Assembly: GCA_010909165.1 (NCBI GenBank)
Contig: MU008160.1
Span: forward strand, 1,798,001-1,862,000
Direction: 5' to 3'
Origin: Anthoceros angustus
Lineage: Eukaryota > Streptophyta > Anthocerotopsida > Anthocerotales > Anthocerotaceae
Length of the DNA stretch: 64,000 bases
Shown here: positions 1 through 10,110 of the stretch, one piece after another
How the letters are laid out: each line of letters opens with the position of its first letter
Position numbering within the stretch: position 1 is the first letter of the stretch
Notes under the pieces: generated by a model
Told to the model about the DNA's origin: nothing
Databases searched by the model: none
Seen by the model: the letters and a program-made list of their open reading frames with translations, nothing else
Made by a program: the position numbers and the translations under genes

Positions 1-585
1 TCCCTAGACACTGTTCATTGTCCGGTTGTCTAGCCACCTACAGTTCAGCGTTTGACATGTGCCTCTAGGGCTTCCTCTAGCGTGGCCGCGAACCTTTTAC
101 CCAATACTTGGGCTTGTCCTTCTTGTTGTGGGGATCCTACCGTCCTGCTCCAAAGATTCGGATTTCTGGCACATAGTGTGCACGCCAGCAGATGCTTGCA
201 AGCTTCCCTTGTTCGTGTCGCATAGCCCGGCCCTACTTCCGCATAATAATTACCTTCAACAACCTCGGCGCACTGCGAATTGGGCCTTCCAAAACTTGTT
301 CTTCATGCCGTGCCTCGAGCCCGCGAACACCCCGACACACCGAGGAGGTAGAATTTCTCGTCTGCCCGCACGAGACTATAGTTCCTGTGCTCCAACTCTC
401 GTGACCCCGAGCACAAGTGACTAGTCTTGATGAATGCTTCGTTTGGTCGCCTTTGAGCCTTCCGCCTGGCCTCTACTCCCAGAGCGGTCCCCATCCCTCG
501 GCAGCCTTTCACTATTACCATGCCGCACCAAACCCGTGCCCACCCCACTCACATTTCCAGCCAGACACCTCCACCCCACCGCCTC
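1..585. other. GC-rich stretch, no gene recognised
   Basis: Short open frames exist on both strands but overlap each other, lack any domain and look like chance openings in C-rich sequence. It is probably the tail of the same decayed minus-strand unit as the repeats that follow. Confidence 0.4.
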
Positions 586-1000
586 CACGACATGTGTCCT
601 TGTCCACTTCAGTCCATCATCCTTCGCCTCATGAGATGTGTCCTCATTCTCCACCTCGTGTGTCCCTATCCACCTCAAGTGGGGCCTTCTCAACCTCAAG
701 TGTGTCATTCTCCACCTCATGTGTGGCATTTGTCCGTCGTGTGTGGCCTTCTCACGATGCCCTCCATGTCCACCTCAAGCGTGTCCTTGTCCACCTCTAG
801 TGTGGCCTTCTCAACCCGAGCTATGTCATTCTCCACCTCATGTGTGGCACTTTTACGCCTGTGTGTGGCCTTCACCTCGTAGCTCCCCCACCTCATGTGT
901 GTCCTTGTCCACCTCAAATGTGGCATTCTCCACTATAAGTGTGGCCTTTTCCGCCTGGATGTGGCCTTCTTCACCTCATGCGGCTCATTCTCCACCTCCT
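586..1000 (-). repeat. 21-bp minisatellite encoding a heptad peptide on the minus strand
   Basis: The stretch is built from about 18 variants of a 21-bp unit (plus strand of the form GTCCTTGTCCACCTCAAGTGT). Because the unit is seven codons long, the minus strand reads as a heptad repeat: TLEVDKD, TLEVEKA, THEVEND and similar. The unit is intact between about 640 and 720 and between 770 and 840, and degenerates elsewhere through one- and two-base indels that break the frame. This looks like the repeat domain of a former acidic, possibly coiled-coil protein read leftwards. The neighbouring RING-like fragment at 1386-1894 lies upstream on the same strand and could belong to the same decayed gene; that link is inference. 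Confidence 0.7.
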
Positions 1001-1385
1001 CATTGCCGCCTCGTGGGCGTTGTTGCAAAGTTGTCCAAAACTTCGCATCATGTAAAAGTCATCAAGTGCTTGGGGTTGGATGTCGCCCACTAAGCCGCCA
1101 ACCACGCCATCACCTCCATGAACCTCCCGATGCCTCCCCACACCGCACCTCGTTCCACGCCCACCGGGTCTTCTGATCCGCCTGCAGTCATCAACCCGCA
1201 GCAATTCCATTGTTGCAACCTTCTCGAGGCCTACACCGATTGACCTTGCATTGAGTCGTTTTTCACCGAGGGCGGGTCCAAGCACCCCTCTTCTGCGACC
1301 GCACGCCAAAATCGGTAAGAGCCGCCGGGTAACAGAGTGGCCGTGTTCAATGGGAACACGGATCGCACTTGTCACGACCAATTTT

Positions 1386-1894
1386 TCATAGCAAGCCGAA
1401 AAACGATGATAGCATTAGACTTTGGAGGAAAGCAACACGTGCAAAGGAGAACCCTATTCCTCGGCACACACCCTCTACACACACTGGAGATGCCCGCATG
1501 TCCTGGCGGTGGCTACGGCGGATCTTCTCAAGGCGGGACAGCAATGCATCCGGATCCTTTACCAGCTCAAGGTACTCAGATTTCCACTCCTTGAGCTGTT
1601 CACTGCACCACGCCTCTGGTACTGTTCCCTGCGGAAGGTCCCAACCTTTGCGACATACCACCGGGTGTCCACATCCATGCTGCAGTCTTCCAGGGCACAT
1701 GTCTTGTTGGTCCGCAAATGGGAAAAAAGGCAAAATTCATGGTACATATGCCCGCACGAGAGCAAAACCTGCTCATTGCAGCCAAACCACCTGCAATGAC
1801 ACGCACTCAATGAGAAACAAGGTGGACACCGCCTGCATAAGAAAACAGATCCGCGACAATCGAAAGAATACCTTGCGCATAGGCAAGCATTCAC
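1386..1894 (-). pseudogene. Decayed RING-like zinc-finger reading frame
   Basis: Two overlapping minus-strand frames (1559-1894 and 1386-1733) continue each other across a frameshift near 1600. The upstream part has a RING/PHD-like core, SCGHMYHEFC (Cys-x-His-x2-His-x2-Cys), followed by CALEDC. The downstream part is charged and helical (EQLKEWKSEYLELVKDPD). There is no convincing start, and flanking frames are shifted, so this is a relic. RING-like fingers of this type occur in plant transposon-associated proteins as well as in E3 ligases; I cannot tell which. Only the CxHxxHxxC cluster is firm; further zinc ligands are not clear. Confidence 0.4.
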
Positions 1895-2427
1895 GAATTG
1901 TTGGTCTGGCCGTCCGCTCCAATGGCGCTGGAAGGAAGTTGGTGCGACCAGCCTCCTTCCACTTCAACATCCATGACCGCTGCAAGAGACTTGAGGATGT
2001 TGAACATCCGCCTCCTTTCGGCCGACAACGCAAGCCCCAAGCTCATGTTGCGCGGCCTCCGCTAACTCCTCAACCCAAGGTGTGCTTTTCCAGTGTACAA
2101 GGCTTGAAGCGGCCCGAAGGTGGCGATTAGGGATCTGTGCCCTTGAATGTCCTCAAAAGTCTCGCCTCGTCAATGCTCTCGCACCATCTCCATTTCTTGA
2201 GAACACTTGCGGATGTCGAACGCCACCTCCCCAAGTCTCTGCTTTTCACCAGCCAATGCTTGCTTCACCTCCTTTGCAGTGGCATCCACCTTGTCAAGTT
2301 GCAGACCGCCAACTCAAATGGATCGTGGTCGCTGAGGATGGTAGCCACCTTGCTCTTCCTTCGCGTGCTGCCCTCACCTGATCATCACCGAAGTTACCCA
2401 TCCACCCTTCCAGTGGAACATTATTGC
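1895..2427. other. No gene recognised between the RING relic and the 120-bp repeat
   Basis: Open frames on both strands are short and featureless. The sequence may be further 5' parts of the minus-strand relic, but no motif supports this. Confidence 0.35.
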
Positions 2428-2860
2428 ATGCAAAGTGGCATTGTGCCACCAGGTAGAACCAATATGCAGGAAAAGTGGCCTTGGGCACGAAGTGGAAGAT
2501 GATACGAGTAAATGACCGGGTGCAACGACATGTGGCAGTGGACAATTGCATGCAAGTGGCATTGCACAGTGGAACAAATGCGGGAAAAATGACATTGGGC
2601 ACTGGAAGTGGAAGCAAAAGCAAATGACGAGGGTGCAACGCATGTGGCAGTGGACCGACGTGCAAAGTGGCATTGTGCACACAGTGGAACAAATGAGCGG
2701 AAAAATGACATTGGGCACGGAAGTGGAAGATGACATAGCAAATGATCGTGGTGCAACGCACATGTGGAGTGGACGAATTGCAGCAAAGTGGCCTTGTACA
2801 CATAGGTGGAACAAACCGCAGATAACCGACATTGGGCACACCAAGCGGATGAGAAACAAA
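2428..2860. repeat. About 120-bp tandem repeat, four copies
   Basis: The anchor GCAAAGTGGCATTGTGC recurs at 2430, 2552 (variant), 2662 and 2783, giving spacings of 122, 110 and 121 bp. Each unit also carries AGTGGAACAAATG, AAAATGACATTGGGCAC and a CATGTGGCAGTGGAC box. The long minus-strand openings here are a by-product of this repetition. Units differ by small indels. Confidence 0.8.
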
Positions 2861-3259
2861 CAGACATGACTAGGTGCGACGACATGTCGCTCAACAACAG
2901 TGTCCGAGCCGATCAGATAAGCTAGTGCATGGTGCACTTCACATGAGCCTACACTATGTCAAAATAGGTTGATGACAAGGAGGGCCATCCCGGTGCTCCT
3001 TAGAGGATACTAGGTAGTCTAGAGGACTTAGCGACTGTGCATGGAATCAGAAGATAAATCTGGCATGTTAGACAACCTTGAGAGACAAAATAAAAACAAG
3101 CACATCCTACCATGAGGTGGCTGCTCATGTCTGTGGCTTCCCTACAATGAGTAGGGGCTCTTCCTCCTTGACTCCGCAGCCTTCACCGCCTCCCGCTTTT
3201 CCTCTCGTATTTCGCTTTTATTCCTTCCGGATTGGTCTTCTCGTGAAACACCCTCCAGT
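2861..3259. other. No gene recognised
   Basis: Unique-looking sequence after the tandem repeat. No ORF with a domain, no repeat and no RNA gene was seen. Confidence 0.35.
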
Positions 3260-3793
3260 TCACCTCAACGCCAAGAAGTTTCTCCAACGCAATCCCAAGG
3301 GCCATAAGCCTAGGGATCCGCTTCTCCCCAAGCTGGGCCTCAACTCGTACATGCCATAAACAAGAACATCAACCCTCCATTCTTCACGAGGGCAGCCTCG
3401 CCAACCATGCCCCTCGTTAAAACTGGGGCCAAAAGCTTCCACCTCCTCCTCATTCCCCAACATTTCCTCACCATTTGCGAGCCCCAAGTCTTTGACATCC
3501 ACCCCAAAGACAACGGATGCGCCATCACTCCATGTCCATCTTGCCATCTCTTTCGCTCGCCCATATTCCTCCAAGCGCTCTCTTTGCTGCCGGCGCTCCT
3601 TCCGGCTCCGCTCCGCCCTACTTTTGGATTCCATGGATCGCCACGGCTTGGGCACCCTGTGAGGTCGCTTCCACCTCACCTCCGCCGCCACAGATGAGTG
3701 CCCAGAGCTCCTCCCGAGTGTGGTCTTCCACATCTCTGGCGCCCTCGCTTTCAAGCTCCGGACGCCCTTAGATGAATTCCTCCGCACACACAA
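3260..3793 (-). other. Unrecognised charged open frame
   Basis: A 177-codon open frame with a strongly basic/acidic central segment (residues about 55-85 rich in Arg, Glu, Lys and Ser, for example RAERSRKERRQQRERLEEYG), then a Gly/Glu-rich tail. No conserved domain is recognisable. The codon at the 5' end is ATG, but flanking frames are degraded and the surrounding DNA is transposon-derived. It may be a fragment of a transposon accessory protein or a chance frame in GC-rich DNA. I would not count it as a gene without transcript evidence. Confidence 0.2.
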
Positions 3794-5288
3794 CCCACAT
3801 CAAGGACCACCGCGTTACATGGAAAGCTGCAGTGAAGCACCATCCACATCCGCAGCATCAAAGCACTCGAGCACGCCAGCGCATCACGCCGAGCCGCAAG
3901 TCCCCATCGCGACGGCCCGCCTTGTCCTCCGCCATCCGCAGCCTCTCGCCGTGCAGACGAGGCCCATGTCCTAGCCCCAAACCACTGGGCTCGAGGAGGG
4001 CTCCACAAGCCGGGTCTCGGGACATGAGCTTAGAGGTGCCTCCCACCTGAAGAGGCCTTGCACTTGACGATCACCACCTCACCCAATCGCACCCTAAACT
4101 TTCCAAACATGCAATCATACCTGAGGCCGATCCCGGCTTCCGAGCTCCTAGGTGGGCGTTTCCTGGGCATGTCGGAGCAGGTCATGGCGAAACGCAAGCC
4201 CGAACCCAAGAATTGCTCAGCGACCTCGCACCTCGCATTGGTGGCTCGAACTTGGCTGTCCTCCCGGCGCTGGCCCGATCTCCCTTCCGACCGCTGCCTC
4301 TAAACCGTGGGGACCTCATTGTGGATGAGTGGGCACCCTCCTCCCTTCCTCCCCGAACACTCCAAATGGCGATGGTGGCGCGCCTCGAGCTCCCCGAGAG
4401 CTCAAACCGCCACACCTTCACGCCCGAGCCGGTACTTTCCTCCCAAGTTCAAGCATGACATGTTCACGCTCCAAATTTGACTTAACTTCAAACTATATAA
4501 ATATTGGATAATCGAAACTCAGGCAAGCACATAGTGCACATTTGCATATGTCACAAATGTGGTATACCTAACCGTGCCTAATACACCCAATCTAACTATG
4601 TTTCGTGCCCAATCTAGCTCCAACTTGTTGCAGCTTTGGCGAGCCGGGGTTTGCCGATTATCAAGTCATGGCGGGCGTCGGCATCACAGTGAGCAAGACT
4701 TCAAAGATAGCCACCGAAGGTAACTCTTGCCTCAAGACATCCTTCCACTGCATGTCACTTGGAGTGGTGCCCAGACACGTGCTGTCCCCGACCGCAACCC
4801 TCGCCACCGAGAGATATAATGGTGGCCGGCTCCGAGTCTACCAGACTGGGTACCACACAATTGAGACCCTACTAACAACTTGACTAACATTATCCAAAGG
4901 TTTCAGCAGATCCACTCATAAACCATGGCACAATTTGTTGTGGGAAAGCATTAACCATTTTTCGTTTCTAAACCACTTCCTCCGTCTTCACCGAATGGCC
5001 ACCTTGGCGTTAGAGCAACCAAGAGGGTGCGTGTGGTCTCGACCTTTTTCCTTTGCCGGTGATGAACTCCTTTCGATGGGGGCGGGCTCCGGATCCGTGT
5101 TCAAGAAAGGCATGTGAAGTATGTTTCTCATGATATTTCTTTTGTCCTCTTTACGGTAGGATCTTGAAACGGGTCCCTTCTCTCGCTGCACTTGCCGGTT
5201 GACCCCACCTCGGCTTGTTTGGGTAAGCGTGTTGAGATGCTTGTACTTGTTGCAGCGGATCGGCAAATCTTCATGGCATCGACTAGCA
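3794..5288. other. GC-rich to mixed DNA without a supported gene
   Basis: Only short, mutually overlapping openings on both strands. No LTR, TIR or tandem repeat was seen. It ends where the truncated LTR copy begins with TGTGGTGACCAC. Confidence 0.4.
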
Positions 5289-5525
5289 TGTGGTGACCAC
5301 TGGGTACTCGGACCCCTCGAAAGGAGTTTTTTTTTTGTTGTTTGTGTTAAGTTGTGAATCGTGTGAGTTGGAGTGTGAAGTCGATTAGAAAATAAGAAAA
5401 GTCTACTAGAGCCTAGTAGGAGGAAGAGAGTCTAGTCCCGATCCTCGATGTAACCTTGAGGGTGGCTGTCGTTGCTAACGCGTTGCTAGGCCGGTTGTTA
5501 ATGCATTCGTTGTTATGACTAAACT
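5289..5525 (+). repeat. Truncated copy of the Ty3/gypsy LTR
   Basis: Starts with TGTGGTGACCACTGGGTACT and follows the opening about 235 bp of the LTRs at 6594 and 17204, including the T-run, AAATAAGAAAAGTCTACTAG and the GAGTCTAGTCCCGATCC box. Homology stops near 5525, and unrelated sequence follows up to the full LTR at 6594. It is a broken LTR, probably left from another element in the same tandem cluster. Confidence 0.8.
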
Positions 5526-6593
5526 GGCTACTCCGTCCGCTCGCAGATACCCTCCCGAGTTCCTCCGCCGCCCGGCCCGCCATGCTGGGGCCGCCTCGAC
5601 GAACACGGGTCCCCGCCTCCCCTACACACACCACCACACTGCTAGGGTCCGTCACTGTGACCTTGATCGCCTCTCCGAGCCGCCGGCTCGCCGCTGACTC
5701 AGACTCACGTTAGCATGAAGACACACAAAGGTCTCGCAAGAAACGCATCAACACCAAGAGAAGATGATTTATTGAAGCAATTTCACCTCTTTATACTACG
5801 CCCAAGTCGGCGCCTTTATTACACCTCATTCGAGTCTGTGCCCAAGACGCCTAATCGGCGCTACCATCCTATTCCTCCCTCCTATCTCCTTCGCCAGGTG
5901 GGCCCGGAAGGTCCTCTGGTTCCGCTCTTGGTATTGGTGGTCCAATCTCCTGTCCCGACAATTATACAAGACTCCAATCGGATGATCCGCGGGCCCTTCC
6001 TTCCTCTGGAACTCGCCGTTACAACGGCATGGTCTCGACGACACTGCTACACAACGCCCCTGCCCCTGGGTCCCTCCCTAGAGGGCCACCGACGGTTTCG
6101 CCTCCCCAAGCCTGAGGACCTCCTCGCTCCCGAGTCCGGGACCTTGTGGTCCTGGCCTCGACCCCGAGTCCGAACTTCGGAGTCCGCTTTATTTTCCTCG
6201 AGTCCGGCCTCACGGGTCCGGCCTCATCTTCGGGTTCGGACCGGTCCGAACTTCCACACGGGGTCCGATCCCCAAGCTCCGGACACCTTATCCGCGGACT
6301 CTTATGCGCTAGGGCCCCTCATCTACCCACCACCCTTTGTCTTGGGTCGTGTTGGCTTCCTCCTTCCGCGCCTTCGTCCCCGCCTATCCTCCTCCCGAGC
6401 AAAGCTGCGGACTTACCCCCGAGGTCCGCTTGTATTGGCCCCGCCCCTGCCTCCCGAGGCTCTTCTCCCTCCGCTGCCTCCAAACATGTGGCCACTAGGG
6501 ATCCCTGGCCGCCCCATGCCCTTCATCCCTTCCCAGCCTTCCGGGGTCCGGCCCATTTGTAGCGGCTACCGAGGCTTCTAATGCCTTAAGGAG
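5526..6593 (-). mobile_element. Fragment of a second LTR, opposite orientation
   Basis: Read on the minus strand, the segment at 5700-5800 has an LTR-like core promoter: a TATAAA box (complement near 5790) followed about 20 bp later by AATAAA (complement 5768-5773). Upstream of it on that strand (6140-6290) is a GTCCGGA-rich, repeated region typical of an LTR U3. Continuing leftwards, 5700-5526 would be U5 and leader. The 288-codon plus-strand opening here (5715-6581) is proline/leucine-rich with no domain and is treated as chance. No partner LTR is in the window. Confidence 0.4.
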
Positions 6594-7980
6594 TGTGGTG
6601 ACCACATGGGTACTCAGGCTAAAAGGAGTGTTTTTTTTGTTTGTGTTTAAGTTGTGAGAATCGGGGTTGGAATGTGAAGTAGGTTAGGAAATAAGAAAAG
6701 TCTACTAGAGCCTAGTAGGATAAGAGAGTCTAGTCCTCGATCCCGACAGAACCCTGAGGGTTACCAGTTGCCATAACGCTGCTGTTAGTTGATGCAGACC
6801 GTTATGACAACAACCGACGGAGCTGCTATGGTAGCAACCAAGTCGGAGTTATTTTCCGATAAATTCGGAAACCTATTTAAAGTGAATCAGGAAATACACC
6901 GAGCGGGAAGTAACGTGTCCTATACTAAGTCCACGTAGCGAAGTGGGTATCTTGAAATTGAGTAAAGCCCCGACGGGCGCTACCGAACTCAGGCCTGATC
7001 GGAGACTAAGCTGGGGCGCGGGTCACAAGGCGGGGTCACAGTCGAATGCTGGTTCGTGACAAGCACGCCAAAAAGACGAGGGTCTGAGCAACACGCTCGG
7101 GAGGATCTGGCGGTGAGCCGGGAGGGAGGGTGCTATGAAGCAGCCGGCGGCCCCAATTATGGTTGGTGGAAGGAGCCAGAAATGAGGGGGGCAATTCTGG
7201 CATGACGGTCTGGTGGAGAGCTACCAAGGAGCGCGTAATCGACGGAAGGGCGGCGTAATCGGACGGAAGGGCGGCGCGGACGAAGGAGGCGAACGGAAGG
7301 AGCGCGAGTTGACGGAAGGAGCGGCGTAATCGGACGGAAGGAGCGGTAATCGGAGCCAAGGAGCGGCGAATGGACGGAAGGAGCGCGAATCGGACGGAAG
7401 GAGAGGTGTGGTCGCAAGTTCGCCCATGCCGGTGGGGAGTAATCAATGCAGCCCCGAGAAGGCCGGGTGGGCGGGCAGCGCTGCGATCAGCCGGGGAGCA
7501 CGCGAATCTGGTGGAGCGAAGAGGCCGTGGGAAATCCTGCAGGATGGATAAAGTAGGGTGAGGCGGACAGGTACCTGACTGGTCGAGTGGCGCGCACCTA
7601 GAGAGCGTCGGGAAGGATTCTAATCGGAGGAGCGGGGCGTGGTCACGCCACAGGGTCACTGGGCATGCCGGAGTAGTCGGCCGGAGCAGGAGTGATATGA
7701 TGGGCGACGGCCGAATAATCGATCGAGGTGCAGGCCGCGGAGAGAAGTCAGCGGCACCAAGGGGGGGGCACCTAATCGTGGTGTGATACACCGGACCTCA
7801 CATATTTGAGGAGGAAAGGCGGATCGGGCTTGAGCGGCAAAGTATATATTGTGCCCAAAGGATCAGACAGGTTTCAATTCCAGAGGGGTGGGTGTCAAGC
7901 CGGATACGTAAAACGGCCGAAGTACGTGAACCGAATAAATTCAGTGGTCTGACGCTTCCCAAAAGTGCGGAGGAATCCAC
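6594..7980 (+). repeat. 5' LTR of the gypsy element
   Basis: Begins TGTGGTGACCACATGGG. The first 350 bp closely match the 3' LTR at 17204. The middle is longer than in the other LTR because of a local minisatellite. The last shared block before the internal region is GGAGGAATCC followed by a CCACA end and TGGTGACACC, which may be the primer-binding site. The end is therefore estimated, not proven. Confidence 0.7.
7226..7405 (+). repeat. Minisatellite of about 23 bp inside the 5' LTR
   Basis: Seven to eight variants of a unit like AATCGGACGGAAGGAGCGGC occur in tandem. The corresponding region of the 3' LTR (about 17.7-17.9 kb) lacks the array, so it expanded in this LTR or was lost from the other. 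Confidence 0.75.
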
Positions 7981-8089
7981 AGTGGTGACACCGCCATCGT
8001 GGAGTTGCCGAAGAAGAGTTTCCTAGGAATTCTCCAACAAACAAGCCGTGAGCAAGGAAATTTTGTGGAAGTCGGCCCCGAGGAGACTG

Positions 8090-10110
8090 ATATCTGGTCC
8101 TAAGAAGACCACTAAGGCCATTGAGGCCATTACCATCGTCAATGGCCCAACATGGGGCAATCGGAGAGTGAAAGCGGTTCCTTGGTGGCCAAGCATCACT
8201 TGTCCTTCATGGACAAAAAGTGGTGCTACAAGAGCCTGTAATTGGTTCGGAATGGAGTGACACATGAGGGAGAAGGCTGTGGGAAGGCAACACGAACCAA
8301 CCCCGCACTGGAATATTCAGTTGTTCCAGCTTATGAGAGGCTCAAGAGGAATGTGGTGGAATAATCATTGATCCTTTCGTGAAGCCATCTCCCAAAAGTG
8401 CAGGAGGCACAAGTCGCCATTGCTCCCACATTGTCTAGGGTGGAGAATGGTCACCAACAAAGTTAGACCTCGAAATGGCCGGATTAGCCAGTGATCCTGC
8501 TCGCTCACTAAGAAGCTAGAGCACATTGTCTTTTCTTGTCTTTCTCTATGAGGTGAGAGGGTCCAAGATAGATTGGGCTAGGATGTTCTATGACATGGTG
8601 GAGAGGGACCACTTGACCCTACCATCACCCAGCCCTCGCCTCTATCTCCTTCTTAATCCACATTTTTGACCATGCCAAGTTGCGGAGGGGATAGAGATGG
8701 TCTCATTTCCATGCCCGGAGGCCGGTGTTTGAAAGAAGGAAGCCCAAAGAGGAGTCGAGGAAGAGGCCATCTCCGTGGCACGGGAGTGAAGATGAGAAGT
8801 CCAAGTGTCCATGAAGAGGAATGTGGCGCTTGCTAAGGCATCACCATGGCTAACAAAGCAACCGGAGTTGCTAAGACCCCAACAGCACCAAGAGAGGTCG
8901 GGCCGAGCAGGGGACTCCAACCACTCCTAGAGCCACAAGAGCACGAGGAACTCACCGACAAGCAGATAAAGGAAAGGCAGCACGGGCTCAGAGCCCGTGG
9001 CGGGAAGCCACAGTCAACAGGAGGAATCGGCCCAACCTTGGCACCGACCGAGAAAGTCACTACTGCTCAAGGGTGACCTCAAGTATACCCCAAGTGGTCG
9101 CAGGGAGAGCCGGGCCACCATAGGAAGGAGGGAACCCATCCCGAAGGTTTGGGGCCTAACATCACCCGCAAGAGTTGGGTCTCAGCTATGGCACGCACTA
9201 GGTGAGATGGAGGACCGAGCTGGGTCCTCTCTTTGTTAGGTTTACAGCAGCAGGGAACAACAGAGAGGAGGAGCTCCAGGAATGAAGGGAGAAGGAGGTC
9301 TTGGAGGGACGCCTAGGTAGCATGGAAGGGAATTAAAGGAAGGTCCGAGAAGAGTTGCAAGACCAAGGATGTGGAAACCTCATGGTTCACTCTCCTGACA
9401 CAAAAGCACCATAGGGGAGCTGCAATGTCATCTCGATGCGCAAGTTCAGCCGAAATCGGATGCCGGGCGCCTAAGAAGGAGAGGGACGAGGCAAGGAAAG
9501 GTTGGAAAGAGGCCAAGAGGGCTGTGATTGCAAGGAGAGCCACCGTGGAAGATGCGAGCCTCCCATGGAAGAATCTGGCCGAGTTAGCACCGAGGAGGTT
9601 GCTACAAGCAACCGCCAAGCCGCTAAGGAAGCACACCTGCACTGCTAAGGGAGCAACAGCTCCAAGACCAGCTACAACAAGGAAGAAGGGGCAATGTAAG
9701 ACTGTGAGGAGGACAACAGGGGGGAGCGGTAAGCACCGCCTAAGAAGTCTAACTTCCCAATGGTGCATTAGATTGAGGGATGCTTATCAAGATAACCATG
9801 TGCCCGGATTCTCCTTGGCTGGAGAGAAGATTGTCTCCCGAAAGTTTATGTTGTTGTGGGCATGGGGGACATGGAGGTACTTGATCCATGCCTTGACGGC
9901 ACGGATCCTACCTATGGGTTGGATTCTTAAGGAGGAAACTCTCACCGACCCATCCAGATTCAAGAGCTCACCGAGGAGGAGTACTGCACTATGCGGCGAG
10001 CACAAGAGAGAGAGGAGTCCCCGAGGAGGTAGAGATTTTATGGGAGAGATTGCCCAACCAGCCAAGAGGGAGGAGAGCAAGAGGAGAACATGCTAGGGCC
10101 TAGGAGGCCT
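8090..10110 (+). pseudogene. Extra 5' coding region of the gypsy element, copy 1
   Basis: Matches the better preserved copy at 18312-20330. Copy 1 has lost the ATG seen there (ATATCTGGTCCT in place of the ATGGCCCCT context) and carries several frameshifts. The central part (about 9440-9720) encodes a Lys/Glu/Arg-rich segment with helical character (KKERDEARKGWKEAKRA). The end encodes a conserved run around 9780-10060. I recognise no known gag, protease or RT motif in it. Its position between the LTR and gag recalls the additional first ORF of Tat/Ogre-type gypsy elements, but membership of that group is only inferred. Confidence 0.5.

Noticed and set aside
2294-2937. Three overlapping long minus-strand ORFs
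   Set aside because: All arise from the 120-bp tandem repeat being open in several frames; none looks like a protein.
5715-6581. 288-codon plus-strand ORF
   Set aside because: Pro/Leu/Arg-rich with no domain. It overlaps LTR-like promoter signals on the other strand and GTCCGGA repeats, so it is a chance opening in GC-rich DNA.
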